A program made the translations under genes and the position numbers. Positions 9,676-18,761 of a stretch of DNA of 64,000 nucleotides are shown here, piece by piece. The stretch comes from Gammaproteobacteria bacterium. Lineage in GTDB: Bacteria; Pseudomonadota; Gammaproteobacteria; Steroidobacterales; Woeseiaceae. Position 1 is the first letter of the stretch. Each line of letters opens with the position of its first letter. The DNA lies in NCBI GenBank assembly GCA_009937445.1, contig JAACFM010000016.1:1-64000 (forward strand), read 5' to 3'. The notes under the pieces were generated by a model that was not told the DNA's origin, did no database searches, and saw nothing but the letters and a program-made list of their open reading frames with translations.

Positions 9676-10608
9676 GTGCGATCATGTTCAGCCTGTATTC
9701 ACAAAAATGAGCACACCGCCGTGCATCAGACACCTCAAACCGATCACGTAGGACGCGCCATCGCCTGGTTGCTTCTCGGTGTGACGGGCGGTCTTGGCCT
9801 GGACCTGTGCGCAAAGGAATTACTGCAGACGTATTCGCTGGAAGAGTTTGTGTTGATGCGCAGCGTTATTGGCGTTGTCATTTTCCTGATGCTCGCCCCG
9901 CGTCTGTTCGGTGGTTATCGCATGTTGCAAACGCGACGGTGGAAATGGCATCTGCTTAGAACTGTGCTGGCAACGGGCGCGATGTTTGGTTTCTTCTACG
10001 GACTTTCCAGGATGCCGCTGGTCAACGCACTGACGCTTGGGTTTACCGCTCCGCTGATGGTTACCGCCTTGTCCGTGCCATTTCTTGGAGAACACGTTGG
10101 ATGGCGACGCTGGATGGCGGTTCTGGTCGGTTTCGCTGGAACGCTGATCATGCTGCAACCCGGCAGCGGTGATTTCTCTTTCGCTTCTTTCGCGATTCTC
10201 GTCGCGGCATTTTGCTATGCCAGCCAGGCGATAACCGCGAGATACCTGACGACCGAGTCTATGTTGTCCTTGTCGACATACGTTGTTGCCGGACCAATGA
10301 TTATCGCTATCGGTCTAATCAACACCGGCAATTGGCTGACGCCCGATACCAAGGGCTGGACCCTGTTCCTGATCGCCGGTGGTTGCTCGGTTATTGCGTG
10401 GGTGGGATTTATCAACGGATACCGGGGGTCATCGCCGGCGATTCTTGCGCCGTTCGAATACGCCGCTTTGATCGGCGGCGCAATCGCTGGGTATCTGATC
10501 TGGGGTGAAGTACCGGACCGCTGGGTACTGGTCGGCGCTGCGACGATAATCTCTTCAGGTTTGTACGTCGTTTACCGAGAGATAGGACTTCGCCAGACCG
10601 ACGCATAA
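9676..10608 (+). CDS. DMT superfamily transporter (EamA family)
   Basis: ~10 TM segments, two EamA-like repeats; true start may be GTG 9721. Confidence 0.88.
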   Translation: MRSCSACIHKNEHTAVHQTPQTDHVGRAIAWLLLGVTGGLGLDLCAKELLQTYSLEEFVLMRSVIGVVIFLMLAPRLFGGYRMLQTRRWKWHLLRTVLATGAMFGFFYGLSRMPLVNALTLGFTAPLMVTALSVPFLGEHVGWRRWMAVLVGFAGTLIMLQPGSGDFSFASFAILVAAFCYASQAITARYLTTESMLSLSTYVVAGPMIIAIGLINTGNWLTPDTKGWTLFLIAGGCSVIAWVGFINGYRGSSPAILAPFEYAALIGGAIAGYLIWGEVPDRWVLVGAATIISSGLYVVYREIGLRQTDA

Positions 10609-10620
10609 ATCGAGAACAAA

Positions 10621-10646
10621 AAAAACGGGCTAAACGCCCGTTTCTC
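10621..10646. terminator. Bidirectional intrinsic terminator between convergent genes
   Basis: AAACGGGC-taaac-GCCCGTTT (10623-10643), A-run on one side and T's on the other. Confidence 0.8.
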
Positions 10647-10667
10647 TGTAGCTTGATGTCGCCGGGT

Positions 10668-11111
10668 TTAAACGTCGCCCGCAACCAGGCCGGCGATCTG
10701 TGCCGGCGTTACCTGCAGCGCGTTTGCAACGCCATTAAAGAAGTCGATTTCAAGCACGCTGACATTGCTGTCGCTACGGAATACATCGGCTAAGGCCTGA
10801 ATGGTCTCTGCACAATGCGCTTCCGTCATTTTCTTGCGCACACTTCCGAGGTATTTGCGCAATGTCGATTCCGCGTACAATTCTGCGCGGGCGGCAACCC
10901 GGATGTCCGCAGAGGTGAATTCTTCGCCAGTGTGCTTTTTGAGAATCGCCCGAATCCTGTCGACCTCCACCGTTTGAATATTGATGTCAGCGTCAGCTGC
11001 TCTGGCAAGGGTCATCAGCAAGACTTCCTTGAACAGCTCGTTCTGATGATCTTCACTGACGTCGGCTCCGCCAAAGATGTTGAGGACGTTCTTGAGGTCT
11101 GCGATTGCCAT
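10668..11111 (-). CDS. TerB-like family protein
   Basis: 147 aa all-helical protein (LFKEVLLMTLARAADADINIQTVEVDRIRAILKKHTGEEFTSADIR…). Confidence 0.6.
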   Translation of the reverse strand: MAIADLKNVLNIFGGADVSEDHQNELFKEVLLMTLARAADADINIQTVEVDRIRAILKKHTGEEFTSADIRVAARAELYAESTLRKYLGSVRKKMTEAHCAETIQALADVFRSDSNVSVLEIDFFNGVANALQVTPAQIAGLVAGDV

Positions 11112-11203
11112 GTATGTTCTCTTTGTTGGATGGTTGGCTTAGCGGGTAATAATAACCTGAAAATCAACGCCGGTTGAAGTCGTTTTTCAAACTATTTTTC
11201 TTC

Positions 11204-11232
11204 TTGGAATTTATGCACTTACGAGACATACT
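11204..11232 (+). promoter_or_regulatory. Predicted sigma-70 promoter of the micro-transcript
   Basis: TTGGAA (11204-11209), 17-bp spacer, CATACT (11227-11232). Confidence 0.45.
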
Positions 11233-11265
11233 GACGTTGGGCAAACAAATAAAAGGAGGTGATCC

Positions 11266-11346
11266 ATGTCTAGTGGGATAACAGAGGTATCTGAAAAACC
11301 GATGGGTCTGACGCGAAAGACGGAGCACCGATTCACACTTCGCTAA
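11266..11346 (+). CDS. Candidate 26-aa small protein/leader peptide MSSGITEVSEKPMGLTRKTEHRFTLR
   Basis: ATG six nt after GGAGG inside AAAAGGAGGTGATCC (near-perfect complement of the 16S 3' end); TAA at 11344-11346; terminator right after. Confidence 0.45.
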   Translation: MSSGITEVSEKPMGLTRKTEHRFTLR

Positions 11347-11373
11347 CCCTCCTTTCAGATACAACATCTCACG

Positions 11374-11400
11374 GAAGGCCGCAGCAATGCGGCCTTCTTT
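11374..11400 (+). terminator. Intrinsic terminator with GCAA tetraloop
   Basis: GAAGGCCGCA-GCAA-TGCGGCCTTC followed by TTTGTTT. Confidence 0.85.
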
Positions 11401-11410
11401 GTTTGCAAAC

Positions 11411-11443
11411 CAAGGCGGCCGCAAGAGCGGCCGCCTTGTTTTT
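11411..11443. terminator. Second strong hairpin/terminator
   Basis: CAAGGCGGCCGC-AAGA-GCGGCCGCCTTG, then TTTTTC on the + strand. Confidence 0.75.
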
Positions 11444-11456
11444 CAAGCCTTGAGAC

Positions 11457-12233
11457 TTATTCTTCTTCGCGAATTTGGCGGCGCACAGTCCCGTCGTAAA
11501 CACGAGCAACATCACAGTCGATCATGTCGCCCATTATTTCGCCACGTTTCATGTAGCCACCGCCGGTAGTGTATAAGTCGAAATCCCGACCCATACCGGC
11601 ATGGTTGTCATATGCGTTGAGCATTTTGAAATCGAAGTCTTGATCAGCGCCGCCGTAGGCAGGAAACAACACCCACGTACCATTGCCATAGCCCTTCTCA
11701 GCTTGATGCGTAGCCCACGCTTCCATCCCCGCAAATACTTCATCCCACTCTCGTCCTTCCTCGACATCACAGTCAGAGAAAGACAATACGAGGCTATTTG
11801 GAGTTTCGCGCTCTGGTGGCTCTTTCACTACCATAGTGGCGAACTGACTGTGTGTATCGCAGGTCAGTACACTCGCAAATCCCGCAGCGGTTTCTCCACC
11901 GTCGGCACGATAACTGTCTCTACCTGCACCCATTAGCTCAGCCGTTGGCGCCGCACCTAACCAAGCAACATCGAAAGTATCCGCGCCGTGCATTTGCGGC
12001 GTCATCGTCATCGCAAAATATTGGTCACCGCCGCTTTCATCCATATAAGCAGTCCACTGATCGACCGCTGCTTCAAGATCGGCGGGACCTTTGCCATCGT
12101 TATAGTTGCAAGTGAACGTTTCCAGCGGAGGGAAGCTTGGCCCCTTGTCTTCATCCTGTGCGAGTACTGCTGGCGAAGCGACGACAGCGAAACATGCCGT
12201 CGCGAGCGCGAGCGAAAGAGTCTTATTCATATT
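11457..12233 (-). CDS. Hypothetical secreted protein
   Basis: Signal peptide MNKTLSLALATACFAVVASPAVLAQ; no family recognised. ORF extends to 12254. Confidence 0.7.
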   Translation of the reverse strand, partial: NMNKTLSLALATACFAVVASPAVLAQDEDKGPSFPPLETFTCNYNDGKGPADLEAAVDQWTAYMDESGGDQYFAMTMTPQMHGADTFDVAWLGAAPTAELMGAGRDSYRADGGETAAGFASVLTCDTHSQFATMVVKEPPERETPNSLVLSFSDCDVEEGREWDEVFAGMEAWATHQAEKGYGNGTWVLFPAYGGADQDFDFKMLNAYDNHAGMGRDFDLYTTGGGYMKRGEIMGDMIDCDVARVYDGTVRRQIREEE

Positions 12234-12308
12234 GTTTTCCTCGATAGTTTTCACCAGCTTTGTAGCCGGATGCCCTTAAGTATAGTCAAGGAATACTGTT
12301 TCGTTAAG

Positions 12309-13580
12309 CTAAGGCGATAAAAGGGGCTGCAGGGCGCGTAGAAACTCGTCAATTTCATCTATGCTGTTGTAATGCACGGGTCCAATTCGAGCCACGCCAC
12401 CCGATTCGTGGATACCCAGGGTCTTTACAACATCGACTGCATAGTTGTGACCACTCCAAATGAAGATATTCTGTCTGGCCATCTCCTCTGCGATAACGTC
12501 AGGGGCGATCTTGTTGTGTGTGAATCCTACGGTAGGAACTCTGCGATCTATAGCATCATGATCCGAGATTCCCTGAATGGTAACTCCGTCAATATCAAGC
12601 AAGCCATCGATCAACCGTAAGACCAGCTTTTTTTCGTATTGCAGAAAAAGATCCATAGCCGCATGCACGTGCTGCCGCCTGCCAGAGAATTGCGGCCAGT
12701 TACCCGCATAATCGCCAGCCATCGATGATCCAATCGACGAGAAATAGTCGACGGCGGCACCAATACCAGCGATTCCTTCGTGGCTTAGAGTGCCCGACTC
12801 AAAACACCACGGTAACTCGTCCGCCGCTGGTCGAAGCTTGTAGGGCTCGAGTTTTTCCAGGACCTCACGACGCCCCCAAAGAATCCCCTGATGCGGACCG
12901 AAGAATTTATACGACGAACACACATAAAAGTCGCAGCCTATGTCCTGTACATCGGTCGCAACGTGCGGCGCAGACTGCACACCGTCGATGAACGACAGCG
13001 CTCCCACTGCACGAGCTTTCGAACAAATCGCTTTAATATCATTGAGCGTTCCGGTTAGATTGCTCGCCCCGCCAACACAGATCAGACGAGTGCGTTCCGA
13101 AATAATCTCATCCAGCTCGTCAAGGTCGAACTCGAAGGTACCCGTGTTAAACGTCAACCAGCGAACCTCGATCCCGAGGTCGCGAGCCATCATGGCCCAC
13201 GGCCAGACGTTCGCATCATGGTCCATCCTCGTCAGGATAATCTCATCGCCGGGACGAAGTAGCCGACCTATAGATCGTGACAAGTGCAAGGTTAACGTCG
13301 TCATGTTCTGGCCGAATATCACCTCATCCGACGACGGGGCATTTAAGAAATCAGCCATCGCATCTCGAGCGCCCTGCACTACGGCACCGGCATCATGAGA
13401 TGACGTGAAGTAAGCGCCCAGATTCGCGTTCTTCGTCAACAGACAATCTGTCATTGCTTCTGCAACACAGGTCGGGACCTGAGTGCCTGCAGGATTGTCA
13501 AAGTAGATACGGCGCATACCGTTATCTGTTATCGCCAACGCAGGAAACTGCGAGCGTATCGCTTCTAGATCAAAAGACAT
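12309..13580 (-). CDS. Class V aminotransferase / cysteine desulfurase-like PLP enzyme
   Basis: 423 aa; fold-type I PLP motifs (IYFDNPAGTQVP; SFIDGVQSAPHVATDVQDIGCDFYVCSSYKFFGPHQGILWG). Confidence 0.88.
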   Translation of the reverse strand: MSFDLEAIRSQFPALAITDNGMRRIYFDNPAGTQVPTCVAEAMTDCLLTKNANLGAYFTSSHDAGAVVQGARDAMADFLNAPSSDEVIFGQNMTTLTLHLSRSIGRLLRPGDEIILTRMDHDANVWPWAMMARDLGIEVRWLTFNTGTFEFDLDELDEIISERTRLICVGGASNLTGTLNDIKAICSKARAVGALSFIDGVQSAPHVATDVQDIGCDFYVCSSYKFFGPHQGILWGRREVLEKLEPYKLRPAADELPWCFESGTLSHEGIAGIGAAVDYFSSIGSSMAGDYAGNWPQFSGRRQHVHAAMDLFLQYEKKLVLRLIDGLLDIDGVTIQGISDHDAIDRRVPTVGFTHNKIAPDVIAEEMARQNIFIWSGHNYAVDVVKTLGIHESGGVARIGPVHYNSIDEIDEFLRALQPLLSP

Positions 13581-13583
13581 GAA

Positions 13584-13790
13584 TTATTCCTGCGGCTTCC
13601 CGCCCCATTTTTCGAGATGCGCATCTCTAGCGCGCTGCCGAACTTTCGCGTGTCGGCGATTGAGATTGAGTGAATCCGGATCGCACACCTCGGCTCTGAT
13701 AATGCCGAGATCGCTGGCTGCGTCGAAAAGACTCGGATACCAGCGCTCCCAGTTCGGGAGGAGTGCTTCAACTTGGTCGCGAAGGGTCAT
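13584..13790 (-). CDS. Small hypothetical protein (68 aa)
   Basis: 3-bp gap to the downstream aminotransferase; acceptable coding composition; no family recognised. Confidence 0.5.
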   Translation of the reverse strand: MTLRDQVEALLPNWERWYPSLFDAASDLGIIRAEVCDPDSLNLNRRHAKVRQRARDAHLEKWGGKPQE

Positions 13791-13845
13791 TGTCGCAATG
13801 TAACTGAGCTACAACGACAAGACAATGACGTCGTTCCTTGGTTCG

Positions 13846-14184
13846 CTATTCTTCCAGCAAGCGCAGACTAAGCAGTCCGACAGCCAGCAAGATAGCGCCC
13901 AGCACAACAGTCTGGAACTGAGGGATCGAGCTGCTGGCGGCGATAACGATGTCCTCCGGTATCAGGAACGAAAGATTCGCAAGCGTCATGACCAGACCGG
14001 CCAATGGCTTGAAGGCCACCGCCCCGCCTATGACAGCGGCAACCGGCAGCGTCAGCCTGCGAAACCACAATTGTCGATTGACTCTGCTGACAACCCTGGC
14101 ACTGAACCCATCGTCCGCCAATGGCGGAGACTCAAACAACGACTCCAACAGTCGGTCTTCTGCGTCTTTGATTTTTTCAGCCAT
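13846..14184 (-). CDS. Small membrane protein, possible anti-sigma factor
   Basis: Two TM segments; ATG at 14182-14184 overlaps the stop of the upstream sigma factor gene. Confidence 0.6.
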   Translation of the reverse strand: MAEKIKDAEDRLLESLFESPPLADDGFSARVVSRVNRQLWFRRLTLPVAAVIGGAVAFKPLAGLVMTLANLSFLIPEDIVIAASSSIPQFQTVVLGAILLAVGLLSLRLLEE

Positions 14185-14728
14185 GTTTATGATCTTTAAT
14201 GTCAAAACTATTCCTGATCTTCTGTTTACCACGAAATATTACCGATTTCACTGTTCCCACCGGCATATCGGTTGCGTCACCTATCTCACGATGCGATAAG
14301 CCGCATGCATATGACATAACCATGATGGCGCGCTCCTCTTCTGTCAGCACCGCCAAAAACTTGTCCAGATCCGTCACTTCGTCATCAGGTGCCACGTGGC
14401 TTCTGGACTCCTGATCAGCCACATGCCCAGCCGAATCGAGTATCTCTGCATAGCGTTTCGACTTGCGTTTCGACTGCAGAAAAGTCGTGTAAGCGACTTT
14501 GAGCAACCAGCCGATGAACGACCCTCGACCTGAGTAGGTTTGCAATTTATCCCATGCGTGCATGAAACAGTCCTGCGCCAGATCGTCCGCCAGCGTGTAA
14601 TCACCAGAAAGCTTGCGCAGGAAATTACGCACATGCGACTGGTGTCGCCGGACCAGCTCGCCAAAAGCGGCGGAATCTTGTCCTGATACCGCCCTGGCGA
14701 CCAGGTCATTGTCAGTGCTGCTGGACAA
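14177..14728 (-). CDS. RNA polymerase sigma factor, sigma-70/ECF family
   Basis: FGELVRRHQSHVRNFLRKLSGDYTLADDLAQDCFMHAWDKL…; region 4 HREIGDATDMPVGTVKSVIFRGKQKI. Confidence 0.93.
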   Translation of the reverse strand: MSSSTDNDLVARAVSGQDSAAFGELVRRHQSHVRNFLRKLSGDYTLADDLAQDCFMHAWDKLQTYSGRGSFIGWLLKVAYTTFLQSKRKSKRYAEILDSAGHVADQESRSHVAPDDEVTDLDKFLAVLTEEERAIMVMSYACGLSHREIGDATDMPVGTVKSVIFRGKQKIRNSFDIKDHKHG

Positions 14729-14742
14729 CGTGATTCGACCCG

Positions 14743-15099
14743 CTATTCTTTGTCAGTAAACTTGTGAAGAATCAGATAGGCAGCGCCGATGCAGAATGGA
14801 AATGCCGCGCCCGCCAGTGTTCCTCTCAACGCATCGGGTTCCGGAATAGCAAAACCGACCAACACAAGCGCTAACGCCAATGAAAGCCAGATGATGCCGT
14901 ATCGCAGATCCTTGTCTTTCGGTGTCCTCGGATGACCAAGACGGTCAATGACTTCGGGCGACAGCTCCTGTCCTTTATCCAGCGCCGCTCGAAAGGTTGA
15001 TTGCATTTCAACTCTCGCTTTGTATCGAAACCAGAACAGCGCAACGAATACGATCGTTATTCCACCGAACATTACAATCGGGATCATTTCTTCGGTCAT
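14743..15099 (-). CDS. DUF6249-like membrane protein
   Basis: 118 aa, three TM segments, SPEVIDRLGHPRTPKDKDLRYGIIWLSLALAL. Confidence 0.6.
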   Translation of the reverse strand: MTEEMIPIVMFGGITIVFVALFWFRYKARVEMQSTFRAALDKGQELSPEVIDRLGHPRTPKDKDLRYGIIWLSLALALVLVGFAIPEPDALRGTLAGAAFPFCIGAAYLILHKFTDKE

Positions 15100-15293
15100 T
15101 TTTCTTACTCCATAATAAATTCATGAGTTGCTTTCACTGGTCAGATGCTCAACAAAGTAGTTTTGGATGCAAGATTTTTAAGTATATGTTTTCATTGGCT
15201 ATTATTTCCATCTGGAGCACTCAACGTCAACCGATCTGCGGCCAGACCGTTACTTTTGGAACGCTGGTGCAGTTTGATTATAGGATGGAATAC

Positions 15294-16676
15294 ATGAGCA
15301 AGGGTGTTATTGCTGCTTCGCGATTCGGTCTCGGTGCCCGGCCCGACGACTTGAAGACCACCAAGCACAATCCCGAAGCATGGCTGCTGGACCAGATACA
15401 AGGCCCACCGCGATTGCACGACGAGATCCAGCGTCTCCCTGACTCTGCTGCCGTGCTGGTCGCGGTTCAAGATCTGCGCCGTCAGGAGCGGGAAGAAAAA
15501 AACAAGGATCCCGACGCGGCGAAGACCTATGGCCGTATTGTCCGCCGCCACTATACCGAGCAAACGAACGCACGCTATCGAGCCGCCGCCGAAACCGACC
15601 ACCCGTTTCACGAAAGACTTGTGCATTTCTGGTCGAATCATTTTGCGATTTCCGCAGACAAGCAACCCATACCGGCGATTGCGGGCCTGTATGAAAAGGA
15701 GGCTATTCGCCCAAACGTAAGCGGAAAGTTCATCGACCTGCTGCTCGCAGCCGAGAAGCACCCGGCAATGATTGTTTATCTGGACAATCAGCGTTCGGTC
15801 GGCCCGGCCTCGCCGCTGGGCAAGCGGGCAAATCGCAAAAGAAAGGATCGCGAAATCGGTCTGAACGAGAATTTGGCGCGTGAGATTCTCGAGCTGCACA
15901 CCCTTGGCGTCCACGGCGGCTACACGCAGCAGGACGTGACGACGCTCGCAAAAGTCATTACAGGCTGGTCGGTTGGCGGCACCAATGACCGCGGACAATT
16001 CGCTGCCGGCGTGCCTGGAACATTTGAATTCAGAGAAACAATACACGAGCCGGGCGCGCATAAAATCCTGGGCAAACGCTATGCCCAGGCGGGAATGAAA
16101 CAGGGTGAAGCGGTCCTCAGAGACCTCGCGTCCCACCCGTCGACGGCCCGGTTTATCTCGACCAAGCTGGCACGCCATTTCGTTGCCGACGATCCACCTG
16201 AGTCAATCATCGACAAACTGACAACGGTGTTTCTCCGGACTGGAGGCGACCTGGCGGCCTGTTACGAAGTACTGATCAAGTCCGAAGAAGCCTGGCTCAC
16301 GGTCTACAACAAGTACAAGACACCACATGATTTCGTCGTATCGACACTGCGAGCATTCAATCACAGTCCCGGTAATCCCCGCTTCATTACCGGTGCACTG
16401 GATCTGATGGGCCAGACTCCCTACCGACCAGGATCACCCGCAGGTTGGCCCGACACGGCAGCCCACTGGGGTGGTGCTGATGCGCTCTACAAACGCATCG
16501 AGTGGTCGAATACCGTTTCCCGCATTGTTGGGTCACGCGTCAATCCGGTCGATCTGGGTGACGCGATATTGGGTGACGCGTTCAACCCTGAAACACGCAA
16601 AGCCATATCCCGGGCAGACAGCCTGCAACAGGGCATGACCTTGTTTCTTGCATCACCGGACTTCCAGAGGAGATGA
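15294..16676 (+). CDS. DUF1800 domain-containing protein
   Basis: SRFGLGARPDDL…RLVHFWSNHFAIS…NENLAREILELHTLGVHGGYTQQDVTTLAKVITGW; ORF opens at 14997 but the N-terminus fits ATG 15294. Confidence 0.9.
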   Translation: MSKGVIAASRFGLGARPDDLKTTKHNPEAWLLDQIQGPPRLHDEIQRLPDSAAVLVAVQDLRRQEREEKNKDPDAAKTYGRIVRRHYTEQTNARYRAAAETDHPFHERLVHFWSNHFAISADKQPIPAIAGLYEKEAIRPNVSGKFIDLLLAAEKHPAMIVYLDNQRSVGPASPLGKRANRKRKDREIGLNENLAREILELHTLGVHGGYTQQDVTTLAKVITGWSVGGTNDRGQFAAGVPGTFEFRETIHEPGAHKILGKRYAQAGMKQGEAVLRDLASHPSTARFISTKLARHFVADDPPESIIDKLTTVFLRTGGDLAACYEVLIKSEEAWLTVYNKYKTPHDFVVSTLRAFNHSPGNPRFITGALDLMGQTPYRPGSPAGWPDTAAHWGGADALYKRIEWSNTVSRIVGSRVNPVDLGDAILGDAFNPETRKAISRADSLQQGMTLFLASPDFQRR

Positions 16677-17881
16677 GCATGTTAAATCGCAGAGATGTGC
16701 TGCAGTCCGTTGGGCTCGCCGCATTAGCGGGCGGCATGCCGGGGCTGGCAGTTGCAACAACAAAATCAAACGCACGATTCGTCTTGATCGTCCTGCGCGG
16801 CGCTGTTGACGGACTCGCCGTCGCGGCTCCCTACGGCGACCCAAACTACAAGAAAACCCGTGGTGAACTCGCCATTCCGAAACCGGGCGCCTCCGACGGC
16901 CTGCTAAAGCTGGACGGACTGTTCGGCCTTCATCCATCCCTTTCGAAGGTCTACGAGAGTTTCTCTGCCGGCGAGGCCAGCATCGTTCACGCAGTAGCGA
17001 GTCCCTATCGTGAGCGTTCACACTTCGATGGGCAGGACATGCTCGAGAATGGCGGTACGGTAGTGGGCGGTACTCGCGATGGCTGGTTAAACAGAGCGTT
17101 GGCCCACGTCGACGGCGCCGCCGGCAGCGAAACAGCGATTGCGTTGGCTCAAAATACGCCTTTGGTATTACGCGGAGATAATTCGGTAACCAGTTGGGCA
17201 CCGTCGAAGTTGCCCGACGCCGATGACAGCACCCTTTTGCGTCTGCAGCGCCTGTACGCCGATGACGAGTTCTTCGCCACCCGATTGCAGCAAGCGCTTC
17301 GGTCTCAGGAGATCGCGGGCGAGCAATCAATGCTGGACGCTGCTGCAAAACGCGGCAACGATGCTCAGCAGTTCGCCGAGCTGATGACCTCCGCTGCACG
17401 CTTTCTCACTACACCGGACGGCCCGACGATTGCGGTTGCCGAGCTCGCTGGGTGGGATACGCATGCGAATCAGGGCGCATCGGGTGGTGCGCTGGCCAAC
17501 CGTCTGGCGGCGCTCGACACGGGACTGGGAAACTTACGTGATGGTCTTGGCGATAGCTGGAAGAGGACGGTGGTTGCCGTTGTCACTGAATTCGGGCGCA
17601 CCGTTAGAGTGAACGGAACGCGCGGAACGGATCATGGTACGGGCACCGCTGCACTTTTGATCGGTGGAGCAGTCAACGGCGGAAAAGTCATCACCGACTG
17701 GCCGGGATTGGGCAAGAATGATCTCTACGCGGGCCGAGACCTGTTACCCACTACCGACATTCGCAGCGTGTTCAAAGGCGTGCTCGCTGACCATCTGGAA
17801 ATTGCACCGGCGTTTATTGATCGCGAGGTCTTTCCCGACAGTGCGACTGCCAGACCACTCAGGGATTTGATTACGACTTAA
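16673..17881 (+). CDS. DUF1501 domain-containing protein
   Basis: Signal region MLNRRDVLQSVGLAALAGGMPGLA; ILVLRGAVDGLAV…; WDTHANQG; VVAVVTEFGRTVRVNGTRGTDHGTG. Overlaps the DUF1800 stop. Confidence 0.92.
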   Translation: MSMLNRRDVLQSVGLAALAGGMPGLAVATTKSNARFVLIVLRGAVDGLAVAAPYGDPNYKKTRGELAIPKPGASDGLLKLDGLFGLHPSLSKVYESFSAGEASIVHAVASPYRERSHFDGQDMLENGGTVVGGTRDGWLNRALAHVDGAAGSETAIALAQNTPLVLRGDNSVTSWAPSKLPDADDSTLLRLQRLYADDEFFATRLQQALRSQEIAGEQSMLDAAAKRGNDAQQFAELMTSAARFLTTPDGPTIAVAELAGWDTHANQGASGGALANRLAALDTGLGNLRDGLGDSWKRTVVAVVTEFGRTVRVNGTRGTDHGTGTAALLIGGAVNGGKVITDWPGLGKNDLYAGRDLLPTTDIRSVFKGVLADHLEIAPAFIDREVFPDSATARPLRDLITT

Positions 17882-17915
17882 ACCCGAACGCGTTTGCCCG
17901 ACGTTTATATCGGGC

Positions 17916-18761
17916 ATGAAGATGTTCAATCGGTTTGCACAAACGCTGCGGGACCCGCGCTACTACCAGATAATCGTACTCAGTCTGCTGCTGATCTATG
18001 GCATCACTGCACTCGACTTCGGCATTCGGTGGCAAAACGCACTGGTCATTGTGCTGACTGCCCTCGGTATTCAATTTTTGGGCACGCACTATTCTCGCCT
18101 GCCTCGATTCGATCCGCTGAGTCCGCTGATTACATCACTGTCACTCACGTTGCTGTTGCGAACAGACGATGTGATGTTTGCCGCGCTGGCCGCGAGCCTC
18201 GCGATCGGCAGCAAATTTCTGATTCGGTTTCGCGATAAGCATATCTTCAATCCTGCCAATTTCGCGCTCGTCACATTGATGCTGCTAAGTGATCATACAT
18301 GGGTGTCTTCAGGGCAATGGGGCAGTGCCGCTATCGGAGCTTTCGTCCTGGCATGCCTCGGCTTCCTTGTGCTTACTCGCGCCCGGCGCGCCGAAACGAC
18401 GATCGCGTTCATTGCCCTATACGGCGCGATGCTCTTTGCTCGGGCGATTTGGCTTGATGACCCCTTGAGTATTCCTCTGCACCAGGTGCAAAACGGTGCG
18501 TTGTTGATATTCGCTTTCTTCATGATCTCCGACCCGAAAACGACGCCCAACACAGCGGGCGGACGCATCCTGTTTGCGGCGCTGGTTGCGAGCGTCGCCT
18601 ACACCATTCAATTCATCTATTACCAACCTAACGGTCCAATCCTTGCGCTTATCATCTCTGCACCTTTGGTGCCTTTGATTGACGCTCTGCTTGAGGGCCG
18701 AATCTACCGGTGGGAACAACCGGCTGAGCAAAAACTCAGCCGCATCAAAGGAGTGTTCTAA
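17916..18761 (+). CDS. RnfD/NqrB-like membrane protein (orphan)
   Basis: Polytopic; KHIFNPANFALVTLMLLSDHTWVSSGQWG; FFMISDPKTTPNTAGGRILFA resembles the RnfD flavinylation-site region. Confidence 0.75.
   Translation: MKMFNRFAQTLRDPRYYQIIVLSLLLIYGITALDFGIRWQNALVIVLTALGIQFLGTHYSRLPRFDPLSPLITSLSLTLLLRTDDVMFAALAASLAIGSKFLIRFRDKHIFNPANFALVTLMLLSDHTWVSSGQWGSAAIGAFVLACLGFLVLTRARRAETTIAFIALYGAMLFARAIWLDDPLSIPLHQVQNGALLIFAFFMISDPKTTPNTAGGRILFAALVASVAYTIQFIYYQPNGPILALIISAPLVPLIDALLEGRIYRWEQPAEQKLSRIKGVF

Noticed and set aside
11164-11424. 86-aa minus-strand ORF and GGATCACCTCCTTTT resembling the 3' end of 16S rRNA on the minus strand
   Set aside because: Upstream minus-strand bases do not match 16S helix 45, so it is not an rRNA remnant; better read as a strong SD on the plus strand. 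The 86-aa frame runs through both terminator stems.
15192-16178. 328-aa minus-strand ORF antisense to DUF1800
   Set aside because: Complete overlap with a well-supported DUF1800 gene; Arg/Gly/Val-rich shadow translation without domain features.
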